Part shown: positions 10,406-19,949 of the stretch, piece by piece
Layout: the number at the start of each line of letters is the position of its first letter
Position numbering within the stretch: position 1 is the stretch's first letter
NCBI GenBank assembly: GCA_963556495.2
Contig: OY747716.1
Coordinates: 35,507,318 to 35,571,317 of the forward strand
Source of the DNA: Valencia hispanica
Lineage: Eukaryota > Chordata > Actinopteri > Cyprinodontiformes > Valenciidae
Direction: 5' to 3'
DNA length: 64,000 bases
Position numbers and translations under genes: made by a program
The notes under the pieces: model-generated
What the model saw: the letters and a program-made list of their open reading frames with translations, nothing else
Database searches by the model: none
Told to the model about the DNA's origin: nothing

Positions 10406-12002
10406 ATCCTAATAAAATTTCCATATGAATTTAAAAAAACGATTTGTACTTCCTGACATTTTATATATGGTTTAATTAATATATTAAAAACAGTATTGTA
10501 ATGGTCTTATAAAACTGTAAAAAATCATATTCATACACTTTGCAGTGTCATGTCTTATTCAAAATCAAATTCATCTAATTGATTTCTTTTGCATCTGTTC
10601 AAACAAAAAATGAGGCTATGTATTTAGCTTCATTATGAGTTTAGACAAGCATCATTCTGCTATCTTGTTAAAATGTGTTCCATTACTCTTCCAACAAAGA
10701 AAGCGTGTCACTTTGGGTCAGGCCACCGATGCACCACGCTGTCCTCTGTATTAAACTTGTTCCACATGAGGAGCTTTTCAGAAAAGAAATAAAATGCTCA
10801 CATGGTTGCTGTCAGAAAACATCATTTTATTTTGATGATTACATTTCTTTGAAAAAGTAATACAAGGTAACTAGGCCAGACAAACAATAGCCCTTTGTCA
10901 CCATCTCTGCTCTACACAGGCAGTATTGAGGCTTTAGAACATGGATACACTATGAGACAAGAGACCTCTGGGCAAGGACATGAAAAACCCAACATTTGTG
11001 TTGGAAAACTGCACAACTTCAGTGTTTTATATACTCAGTACATGAAGAAGCCAAATTAAGCCTTTTTTCACAGCAGAGCTTGACCAAATGTACCCTCTGA
11101 GAATAAAACAATAACAACAGGCTGTGTAAAAGAGTTTAAGAAAATCTTTTAAGGATAAATTTAAACATAGTTTTTGATTATAAAAAAGCAACACACAGTT
11201 GGGTGGTGCCCAGTTCTATTTTTGTTTTCTTCTGTCCACTAATGTATAGATCTGTTTTATGGTAATCCATGTACTCACCTTACACTATTGCAAATCAGCC
11301 TTTTGTTTTGGTGTAGTTGGAAGACATGATGCCAAAGGAAAATAACGTTATCATATCGCCTTGCATTCAACGATGTACCACACACAATTTAATCACAAAA
11401 TATGGCAGCCTGCTAAAGACAAGTCAAAAAATTCTGCACATATGCACTTCTGTCAGAAAATCAATGCAATTGTAAATTAAACACATGCCATCACTTACTC
11501 TCTGATTAATTGAGGTAATCAGCCGACTACTTGGGGACACTCGCACTAATATTCTAGTTGGTTAGTTGATCCTTTAATAGGAAAGTAAGTACAAAAAAAT
11601 CAGACAAACACCTGGTCATGATGCAGCAGAACACTGTAAATTCTACACTATTGATCTCAATATATATGTACCTTTCAGAATACATCAAAGTGACAGAAAG
11701 ACATGACAGGACTTTGTGTTCCCCAAAATCTCCTTAGATTTCATCCACATACACCCTGTAACATACTTTTTTTTCTTTAAAAAAAGCTCCAGGATACACA
11801 ACAAGATAGGATAGTGGGACATCACATTTAAAATCTGTTTATTTACAATTTACATTTTTGTTTCAATATTGTTACATTGTTAATGCTGTTATGGTTTATC
11901 TGGTACATCAGTTTATCTCTACAAAGAAATAAATCTCAAACAAAAATAGCAAACTATCTTTCTTGTCACATCGACTCTTTATGAGCACTGTTGTTGTTTT
12001 TC
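10406..12002. other. Non-coding stretch, nothing recognised
   Basis: AT-rich DNA. Reading frames are short and random-looking. No repeat boundary was recognised. Confidence 0.5.
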
Positions 12003-12400
12003 AAATAGGTCAAGCTCAAGGTCAAATTTATTTGTATAGCACATTTGGCAGCACAAACTGCCCCAAAGTGCTGAACAAAACACAAACATATCAATGAAAA
12101 TAAAAATTATGTGCAGATGAATAACATCATTAAAAGACAACACTAAAGTAAAAAAAATTAAATTAAGAGCAACTGTTGTTGTGCTTAAGTCAGTCTGTGT
12201 TAAAGGCCAAGTCGAAAAAAATGCGTCTTGAGTAGTTATTAAAAATGTTCCAAAGTCTGGCTGGCCTTGATGTGGGGTGGAGGAACATTCCACAGCCTGG
12301 GACCAGCCACTGTGAAGGCTTTTGTCTCCGCAAGCAGGTCTTGGAATTACTGAGAGAACCTAAAAGCTGGACTTCGTGTTTCTAACAGGAACTGATCTTA
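12003..12400. repeat. Unclassified dispersed fish repeat
   Basis: The segment starts AGGTCAAATTTATTTGTATA, continues with GCACATTTGGCAGCACAAAC and CAAAGTGCTG, and later has AACATTCCACAGCCTGGGAC. This layout resembles a repeat often seen next to fish genes, with an inverted LINE/SINE-like tail at its left side. I cannot assign a class. The minus strand ORF (about 100 codons) shows no motif. Confidence 0.45.
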
Positions 12401-12571
12401 TTTTCTCTGTGCTGAGGCCTTTCTAAGTTATTTTAACACACAAGCACACTACAGCACACATTTTGTGGTGGTGTACTTTACGTTTTGGGAACTTCTTGTG
12501 TTTCACACAGTTTTTCTTGGCGTGGTAAGGTCTCGCTAGCTTAGTTACTGTAGCTTAGCTTCATTGCGGCG

Positions 12572-13351
12572 ATGGCTACTCTTCTCTCTCCTATCTCAAG
12601 CTCTTCTCTTCTCTCTTGCTCTCTGTGTCAGATGTTTAGTTATTTCCCTGCCTCCTTTATTGATAATGGTAACTGTAATAAATGTTATATTTTTGTAGCT
12701 TTGGAGGCAAGGGTATCGGAATTAGAGGCCCGCCTCTGCGCTGTTGAAAAACCAGCAGATAGCCGAAGCCCAATAGCCAGCGCGGAGCCAACAAGGATAG
12801 AACCCCCTAGCTGTCCTCCGGTAGAGCCCGCGCAGCCGGGACCTCAGGCCGGCTGGGTCACTGTACGTAGGAAGCATAGTTCTAGGACCCAGCCCCCGGG
12901 CCACCACCAACTGGTCCGCGTTTCTAACAGATTTTCCCCGCTCAGCGACACACCCGCCGAGAAGCCGACCCTGGTAATTGGCAGCTCCATAGTCAGAAAC
13001 GTGGCATTAGAGACACCATTGATCATAGTCAAATGCTTGCCAGGGGCCAGAACGGGCGACATCAAATCCTACCTGAAACTGCTGGCTAAAGATAAGCGTA
13101 AATACAGTAAGATTGTTATTCAGGCTGGCGGTAATGACACCTGGTTACACCAATTGGAGGTCGCAAAAATGAGTGTTGCTTCGGTGTGTTAGTTTCCCAA
13201 AATAATGTCAGACTCATTGATACATTGATATCTGGCGAACATTTTGGGGAAACCTGATCTGATCCGGAGAGGCGGCATCCATCCCACTTTGGATGGAGCA
13301 GCTCTTCTTTCTAGGAATATGGCCGAATTTATTAGTCCTCCAAAACACTGA
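12572..13351 (+). pseudogene. L2-type LINE ORF1 with SGNH-hydrolase-like domain (copy 1, broken)
   Basis: The open part runs 12572-13192 (206 codons). A short hydrophobic, Ser-rich start is followed by a small coiled-coil-like stretch ([12 protein letters not shown], residues about 48-59), a Pro-rich linker and an SGNH/GDSL-esterase-like core. Visible blocks are [10 protein letters not shown] (candidate nucleophile Ser) and I-Q-A-G-G-N-D-T-W (GxND block). Compared with copy 2, the frame is lost at 13190 and about 116 bp are deleted near 13213. The terminal block with the D-G-I-H motif survives out of frame (about 13272). ORF1 proteins with an esterase domain are known from fish L2/CR1-group LINEs and are thought to bind RNA or lipid; the exact role is not established here. 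Confidence 0.8.
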
Positions 13352-13458
13352 CAACCCAGGGTCCAGACCAGGAAGCAGAGTTGTAGTTTAACCCACCTCT
13401 CTCCTGCTTTTGTACTGTTACCCACCCATTACCCTATAGAAACAGTGTCTTGCCCACG

Positions 13459-14430
13459 GCCAAAATTAAATGGATTAAAAGTTAAGCCAACAAAAGCAAA
13501 TCATAGAAATCTCATAAAGATAAATACAACTTTGACTGAACAGAAAAATAAATCTATTAAATGTGGTTTATTAAACATAAGATCACTTACCTCAAAGACT
13601 TTGTTAATTAGACTTGATTTGTGATAATCACATAGATTTGCTTTGTCTCACAGAAACCTGGTTGCAGCAGTATAAATGAGTCAACTCCTTCCAATCATTT
13701 AAATTTGCACATTCCTAGAAATACTGGGCGAGGGGGAGGAGTTGCAACCAGTTTTCATTCTGATTTACTAATTAATCCCAGACCAATTGATAGCTACAGT
13801 TCTTTTGGACATCTAACCCTTAATTTTCCTCATCCAAGTTGCAAAACATTAAAACCATTTTTGTTTGTGGTTTTGTATCGTCCACCAGGCCCTTACTCTC
13901 AATTCTTGGATCAGATCTCACATTTTTTATCTGATTTAGTATTAAATACTGATAGGGTCATTATAGTGGGGGACTTCAATATTCATGTGGATACTGAAAG
14001 TGATAGCCTAAATGCAGCCTTTAATGCTATTTTAGACTCAGTTGGCTTTACTCAAAAAGTACAGGGATCGACCCACTCAGGTAAACACACTTTGGACCTT
14101 GTACTGACATACGGTATTGAGTGTGAGGAAATAACAGTCCACCCACATAACCCGGTCCTGTCTGACCACTTCTTAATAACTTTTGAATTTACTTTAACTG
14201 ACCATCTTAAATTTGAAAGAAATTTTCATTATAGTAGAGCTCTATCAGACAATGCTGTAACAATTTTTAAAGAATCTGTTCAATTCTTACTTTTCTCAGT
14301 GTCTCAGAGTAACACAGTGGATGGCAGCAATTCTATCTCTAACCCTTCAGAAATTGATGGTCTGGTTCACAGTGTTACGTCCTCATTGCATTTGGCATTA
14401 GATAGTGTAGCCCCCTTAAAAAAGAAAGTG
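13459..14430 (+). pseudogene. L2-type LINE ORF2, endonuclease part (copy 1, truncated)
   Basis: The apurinic-type endonuclease domain nicks target DNA to prime reverse transcription. Seen here: L-L-N-I-R-S-L near 13570, a C-L-T-E-T-W-L-Q-Q block near 13645, G-R-G-G-G-V-A near 13728, V-L-Y-R-P-P-G-P near 13874, V-G-D-F-N-I-H-V-D near 13967, and the final S-D-H-F-L-I motif near 14161. The part 13705-14454 is open, but small deletions relative to copy 2 break the frame near 13615 and 13672. Coding stops with the L2 segment at 14430; the few codons after that are fused foreign sequence. Confidence 0.85.
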
Positions 14431-14560
14431 AACAATCCCAACCACAAAGTCTGAGAAGTCTTTAATAAAGTTCTTGTTGATTTTTGGAGGCCGGTAGATG
14501 AGTGCACAGAACACCAGTATAGACACAAGTTTATGTAAAAATATTTGATCTTATGCAAAG
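14431..14560 (-). pseudogene. Antisense LINE endonuclease fragment
   Basis: On the minus strand this reads about 34 codons including C-A-L-I-Y-R-P-P-K-I-N-K-N-F and I-K-D-F-S-D-F, the YRPP region of an L2/CR1-group endonuclease. It resembles the plus-strand fragment at 63110-63390 (L-Y-K-P-P-K-L-I-S-N-F-F-K-D-F-S-D). It directly abuts the broken end of L2 copy 1, in opposite orientation. The upstream part of this minus-strand LINE is not recognisable beyond 14560. Confidence 0.65.
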
Positions 14561-15780
14561 ATCAAGATCAGATTATTTGTTTTAAACATCAGCCATACTG
14601 TGATGTCTGAGCTTGATATTAAAAATTCAAAAGCTGTTCATCCGATAAATAAAAAAAGAATCTTAATGCAGAATTAAAGTACTGTCACTGTAGAAAAAAT
14701 AGCAGCATTATGATGTTTTCAGTAGATATATTAATGTAACTCCTCAAGCCTCTTATTTTCTTCTCCTAGTAAATATTTTTATATTACCACGTCAGAGTGA
14801 GTGATAATTTGTTTGGCTTTTTTGCCTCTGAATAAACCAGTTTTTTTATTCACTTCCTAGAAATGGACTCATTATATGTACTCATATCAGAGGAAATGCA
14901 GCTGAAGGCACTTTATGTACATTTGAGAGCCTTAAGCCACAGCTGCAGAAGTGACTGGTGAATTCTTGAAACATGCTCCAGCAGCTGTTTTCTGTGGTAA
15001 AATTTAGCTTGAATTACAGCTACATGCAAAAATAAATGTAAAACCATTCCTATAATTGAAGCCCTAGGAATTAAGAAGCCTCTCAAAGGTAATTGATATC
15101 AATTAACTCTAAAATTAACAGAGCACTCAATCGACCCATGCATGCTAATTTGATAATATTGATGGGAAAATTCAAGAGGTTAAAAAAAAAATTGTACTTC
15201 AAAAATAGATTTAAACTACAGTCAAATTCGATAAAATTAGAATATGCACTTTGCTGAGGCTTGTTTCTCAGATTAAAAGTAATTTTTGAAAATCGCAACA
15301 TTAAAGCAGGTATTAAACATACATTTCCTTATTAAACTTGTTTGCCTATTGGTCTGATGTAATATCTTAAATGTCCTGTTTTCAGTAAATGTGAGCGGAA
15401 AATCATGATAATTAACATAAAGGCTTGAAAACATCAGTCAGTGTGTAATTATTTTATAAAATGTGTTTCACTTAGTGAACTGATTTACTCAAATAAATGA
15501 ACTTTTCAAATTGATTGAAAATGGCTGAATACTTAGATTACAAGCCTACTAATGTTATGAATCACTCAGTATCTATCGAAAACAATCAATGATTACTTCA
15601 GATATTTCAGAAATTTTAAATTACCGAAAATAATATTGTCAATGTTGTGAACCTACATATCAATGACTTACAAGAAAAGCTGTTTTATAACGACACAGAA
15701 ATACAAAAAATGTGCTTGACATGTTCTATGATTCAACCCACTTTGAATGTGTAAGTGGCTGAAATATTTTGAAAGGATTT
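14561..15780. other. Non-coding stretch, nothing recognised
   Basis: Strongly AT-rich DNA without supported genes or clear repeats. Confidence 0.5.
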
Positions 15781-16286
15781 TTAAAGAGGCTACATGCAAC
15801 TTTTTCCCCAGAATAAATGTAACAATAGCCTTTTTATTTGACCATCTATGACTCAAACATCTCCTGATGAGTATACTGACACCTTGTCAGCTCACAGTGG
15901 GTGCACCTATAAGCCTGTATCCAATTTTTTCTATTTTCTGTCGGGTCCAATTTTCCCGCGCTGTCTGCGGATGTGACGTCAAGCGTGTTAATGTTAAATG
16001 TTTCAGATCACTCTGCCACTACCGGTAGTCAGCACTCGCAAGCAGTTCAATGGATTGTGCGAATACACAGAAGAGACCAAGGACAACTTTGACACCAACA
16101 GTAACTCCACATAAGACTAAAAAAGTTAAACCCCTGACAAGTGCTCGAAAAAGATCGAAGATTGAGAGCGACCGGCGTACGAGCACGCACTGCGAGAGCG
16201 AGCAGAAAGGAAGAGCAATTCCGTTTTTTGGCCACAGGTGTCAGTCGTGAGTTTAAATTTCAGAAAATTGCATATAGCCCCTATAA
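15781..16286 (+). mobile_element. TTAA-type TIR element C carrying a first exon
   Basis: The left end TTAAAGAGGCTACATGCAAC and the right end, whose reverse complement reads TTATAGGGGCTATATGCAAT, form an imperfect inverted repeat. The flanking target is TTAA on the left and a decayed ATAA on the right. Inside is a CpG-bearing promoter-like block (TTTCCCGCGCTGTCT and a CRE-like TGACGTCA, 15952-15982), then the short exon at 16050-16250. The block and exon recur at 1020-1330. Confidence 0.65.
16050..16246 (+). CDS. Short Lys/Arg-rich exon inside TTAA-type element
   Basis: An ATG-initiated frame of about 65 codons begins M-D-C-A-N-T-Q-K-R-P-R and is rich in Lys, Arg, Ser and Thr (K-T-K-K-V-K-P, A-R-K-R-S-K), which could act as a nuclear localisation signal. 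It runs into CAGTCGTGAGTTT, a good splice-donor match near 16246, so it looks like a first exon rather than a complete gene. The same start and the same TCGTGAGTTT donor recur at 1144-1320. I do not recognise a domain. It may be a remnant first exon of the parent transposase or an exon mobilised by the element. Confidence 0.4.
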
Positions 16287-16289
16287 GTC

Positions 16290-16980
16290 TAAAAGGTAAT
16301 TTTTTTTGGCCAAAAGTTTCTTTTTTTATTGTTGTTATTTTTAAAGTAAAACTTATCTGTATCGGAATCGTTAGGGCTGATGTCCACTTTTCCCTTTAAA
16401 TATAGACTCAAGTCCTGCAGGTCTGATGGAAATAATACATGTTGCATACACAGCAAATAAATGGCAAATGGCAAGGGACTTTTTTTTTGTATTTGTCCCA
16501 CTCTGTCCCTCAGGAAAATCTGAAATGGGCTCAGTCACCTGCAGCTCACATGTATGATGGGCTTTCTAGCTCTTACCAGTGAGCTGGATTATTTGGGTAA
16601 AAACCTTGGTCAATACCTTAGAAGCATTTCAATCTTTGACAATCTAGCAAAAGTTTGAAAACACCATCATTATACGTGTTTTTGTACCCCTACATGTATA
16701 GTACTTTGCTAAATATTTGAACCTCCCCTCATTTCCACAAAATTCAGACTTTTCAGAAATCTTTCAAAGTTGTCTTATTCAATAATTCTGCAGAATTTCT
16801 CAAAGTATTTTTGAGTTTGTAATTTGCTTTTCACTCATTTGTACAACAGATAACAGTGAATAAAATAATGACTACCAAAATTTCTTGGTATTAGTAATTC
16901 AACCAAATGTGCTACATACGGTCCTTGATTATTCGCTACCAGGCTAGCGATGTAATATCATGAGTATAGGTGACAGACTA
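16290..16980. other. Non-coding stretch, nothing recognised
   Basis: AT-rich, with several homopolymer T runs. No supported feature. Confidence 0.5.
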
Positions 16981-17340
16981 ATAATAATATTAATTAATAA
17001 TATTAATAATAATAACTTTAATTTATAAAGCGCTTGATGGGAATAAATCCCTGCCATTAATCAAGAGCGTATTTTGTCAATTTCAGAGCAGTGTGTGTTG
17101 TTTTTATGCTCAGATCTTATGCTTTTCTCACTCAAAACATTCTGTTCACGCTCAAAAAGTTCCTTCTTGCGTTCAAATATGTGTTCACTTAAATTGACTC
17201 CTCTGTGTTTGAGCTTCAGTCCTCTGTGCTCAGATCTCTTCTCTGCGCTTTCAAAACCTGCTATCGCGAATTTTTCCTGTGCTCATGGTATTAGGGCGAA
17301 ATAACCATTGAGTTTCTTACCATGGTGTTCTTTCTCATTT
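16981..17340. repeat. AAT-rich microsatellite and unclassified dispersed repeat
   Basis: AAT/ATT-rich low-complexity sequence at 16981-17030 leads into TTTATAAAGCGCTT and a region with repeated short motifs such as GTTCACGCTCAAA and TTGCGTTCAAA (17145-17185). It looks like a repeat but I cannot classify it. Confidence 0.35.
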
Positions 17341-18853
17341 GAGCAGGCAGTAGGACACAAAATGAAACGGGGGACATTCAAACAGACAAACCTTGTTAAA
17401 TATAGATGGGTAACCATGTTCTACTCATGCATTTTATTTTATCTTACTACAATTTATCAGTATTGTTTAATATTGATTTTAATTATACAGTATAGATGTC
17501 ACATCTTGTAAAAAAAAACAAAAAAAAAAACAGTGTGCATTCTTGGTGCTGTGGTGGTATTTAGAGGAAAGTGGCATCTTCAACATGAAAAGTTTGTACA
17601 TAAAAATAACCTGAAGAGAGTTGCAGCTAAACTGTAAAATGCTGAGATAAAACCAAAATTGGTTTGGTCTACAAAGATTGTACTCCAGTCACCGCCCCAC
17701 AATTTGCACAGTAATTAATGTTCTGTTATGGAAAATTAAATATGACCAGCTCATGTGACTGTTTATGTGACCACAAACCACCTGTCAGAAGAATTAACCT
17801 GATAAATCACAGCAAAAGCTGTTTTTTCTAACATGCACTTATTACCATACGGAGCAGCTCACAGTATGTTTTGAAGCAGAGGCACTGGAGCTGATGCTGC
17901 TGTGCATTAGTGCAAAAAGAATAAGTGATTTTCCTGAAAATCTTTTGTGCAACCACATTAGTAATGTGGTTTCATCAACACTCCTGCAGATGCACTGAGG
18001 GTGACACATGTTATCACTAGAGCGGTAATGTGCTGTAGATAATTTTAATGGTGCTGTTTCAGATCAATTACTTCAGAGCAAACCATGGCAGTTTTATTAT
18101 TTGCCCTGCCATATCTCCAACGTTTTATTGAAAGTTTCAGTATGTCTGGGGTTCACAGCATAAATTGAGGTGTCTGAAGTCACTATTGACTGAAAAACTC
18201 ATAGAGTATTCATTTTACTGTCACATTTATGATGGGCCCCATACATTTCAAATATCTTATTCAGTGAGCAGTTTAGATTAGCAGGAAGGGAAAGTAAGTT
18301 AAGAGAAAAAACAGTCTTATTTTAATCTTCTCAAAACTTCATCTTCAGAGTGATGCCTGAATCACCGAACTCTCAAAACTGGAAAATAAAAGCACTTTTC
18401 CCCTGCTTCTTTGTTTGCAGTAACAGCACATTTTTAGAGCTATTTCTAGTTTTAAAAATAGATTTCTTTAAATATGATCTTTCATCACACTTGACTTTTC
18501 TCTGTAATTTATCCTGCACCTGGATTGTAGCTGCCTTTTGACACATTTGTGTGATTGGATGCAGTTTTTGCATAACATTTAAACCCCTTTTTATAATGTG
18601 TTAAGTAATATCAGATCAGTTCATCTAAAAGGCTCAAGTGAAATAATCTCCTGTAAGGCTCCTCTGTTTTTCTCAGGAGTAAGTTGTCCTGTTTGGAAAG
18701 ATAAAAATATCCGGAGTAGCCTGAACCCAATAGAACCTTACCAGAATTGTTTGGGTTCCACAATAAAAATGTTGTCTGAAATACTGAATCAGGTCAACCA
18801 AAGTCCCAATGCAGTCTGCAAAAGTCTGGAAAACTGTTACACTCTGTCCGCCT
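17341..18853. other. Non-coding stretch, nothing recognised
   Basis: AT-rich DNA, one A-run near 17511-17531. No supported gene. Confidence 0.5.
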
Positions 18854-18854
18854 G

Positions 18855-18967
18855 TCCATCCATCCATCCATCAACATCAAACTGTCCATCCATCCATCCA
18901 TCCATCCATCCATCCATCCATCCATCCATCCATCCATCCATCCATCCATCCATCCATCCATCCATCC
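18855..18967. repeat. (CATC)n microsatellite
   Basis: Two blocks of CATC repeats (18855-18872 and 18886-18967) are separated by AACATCAAACTGT. Apparent Ser/Ile/His/Pro reading frames across it are artefacts. Confidence 0.95.
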
Positions 18968-18993
18968 CAATTAGGTCCATCTAAAATATCAAC

Positions 18994-19140
18994 CCCTTCC
19001 TTCCTTCCTTCCTTCCTTCCTTCCTTCCTTCCTTCCTTCCTTCCTTCCTTCCTTCCTTCCTTCCTTCCTTCCTTCCTTCCTTCCTTCCTTCCTTCCTTCC
19101 TTCCTTCCTTCCTTCCTTCCTTCCTTCCTTCCTTCCTTCC
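18994..19140. repeat. (CTTC)n microsatellite
   Basis: About 36 uninterrupted CTTC units. On the minus strand it is (GAAG)n directly after the 3' end of the truncated L1 3' UTR copy at 19146-19942, so it may have grown from that element's tail. Confidence 0.95.
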
Positions 19141-19145
19141 GTTTC

Positions 19146-19942
19146 CGTGGAGCTCAGAATTGGTGTCTGAGTACCAAGTAGAAGCCCAACAGATTTACTT
19201 TCACAAGCGGAGCAGTACAGCTTTTGCTATAGTACTCCACTTGATATGTGTGAAAAATCTTTATTATGAATTGTTGGGGTTTTTATTTCCTGACGTTATG
19301 GACACGGAGATGGAAAATTAAGGAGAAGAAGAGGAAGAAGAGAGGTAGGACACAAAAAGTCAAGAGAGAGGGTGAGTTGAAAATACAAGAGAGGAAGGGG
19401 AACAAAGAAAACCCAGGAAGACATTGAAGTCTGCCTCCATACCCACAGGACGGCAGAGAGAGGGGGAAAAACAAAACAAAACACGAAAAAGGAACATCGA
19501 CAAAACAAACCAAACATTTTGAACTAAGAATTACACAACCACATCACACAAAAATAGATATAAAAATACAACAACAATGTCACAGAAAAACTCATGGTAC
19601 CGATTAATCAAGCTCTAGTAATGATAACCTCAGCCCAAGAATATATCCTTAAACACAAGAGACCCCACATCTATGTGTGTGTGTTAGCATGCTGGTGCAT
19701 ATAAGGTTTCTCCATAAGAGTGTTCGATAGTTGGTGTGAGATGGGACATCAATCCGTCTCCCAGGAATTGATGCAGACATGAAGGAGATCGGAGCAAAGA
19801 CGTCCAAAGGACCCCCAGAGCCCCAGGTGGACCCGGGCGGGGCCGACCGCATCCCCCAAGAGTGGAGCAAAGGAGAACCCCAGGGGAACGTCCAGCAGCT
19901 ACTATGCGGGGGGCAGCAGTGACGAGCCCACGGGCCCCGCCG
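19146..19942 (-). mobile_element. 5'-truncated L1-type LINE: 3' UTR copy
   Basis: The reverse complement matches about 37355-38126 nearly base for base: it begins in the GC-rich part (GTGGGCTCGTCACTGCTGCC), passes GGACGTTCCCCTGGGGTTCT and the AT-rich distal part, and ends CAATTCTGAGCTCCAC. It thus contains only the last 0.8 kb of the L1 element at 29956-38172, as expected from 5' truncation during target-primed reverse transcription. No protein is encoded. Confidence 0.9.
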
Positions 19943-19949
19943 GATACTT

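Larger units (their letters stand above)
12425..14430 (+). mobile_element. L2-type LINE copy 1, 3' part missing
   Basis: Contains an apparent 5' UTR, ORF1 and the endonuclease part of ORF2, all highly similar to the copy at 39583-43730. The 5' border is uncertain. Similarity to copy 2 stops abruptly at 14430, after the codons for A-P-L-K-K-K-V. The rest of ORF2, the RT and the 3' UTR are absent. Normal LINE loss is at the 5' end, so the missing 3' half indicates later deletion or recombination. The next bases belong to an antisense LINE endonuclease fragment. Confidence 0.85.

Noticed and set aside
18855..19140. A CRISPR-like or satellite array
   Set aside because: Units are 4 bp without spacers; this is a simple microsatellite in a vertebrate genome.
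18598..19321. Reading frames of Ser-Ile-His-Pro and Leu-Pro-Ser-Phe repeats
   Set aside because: They are translations of (CATC)n and (CTTC)n microsatellites.
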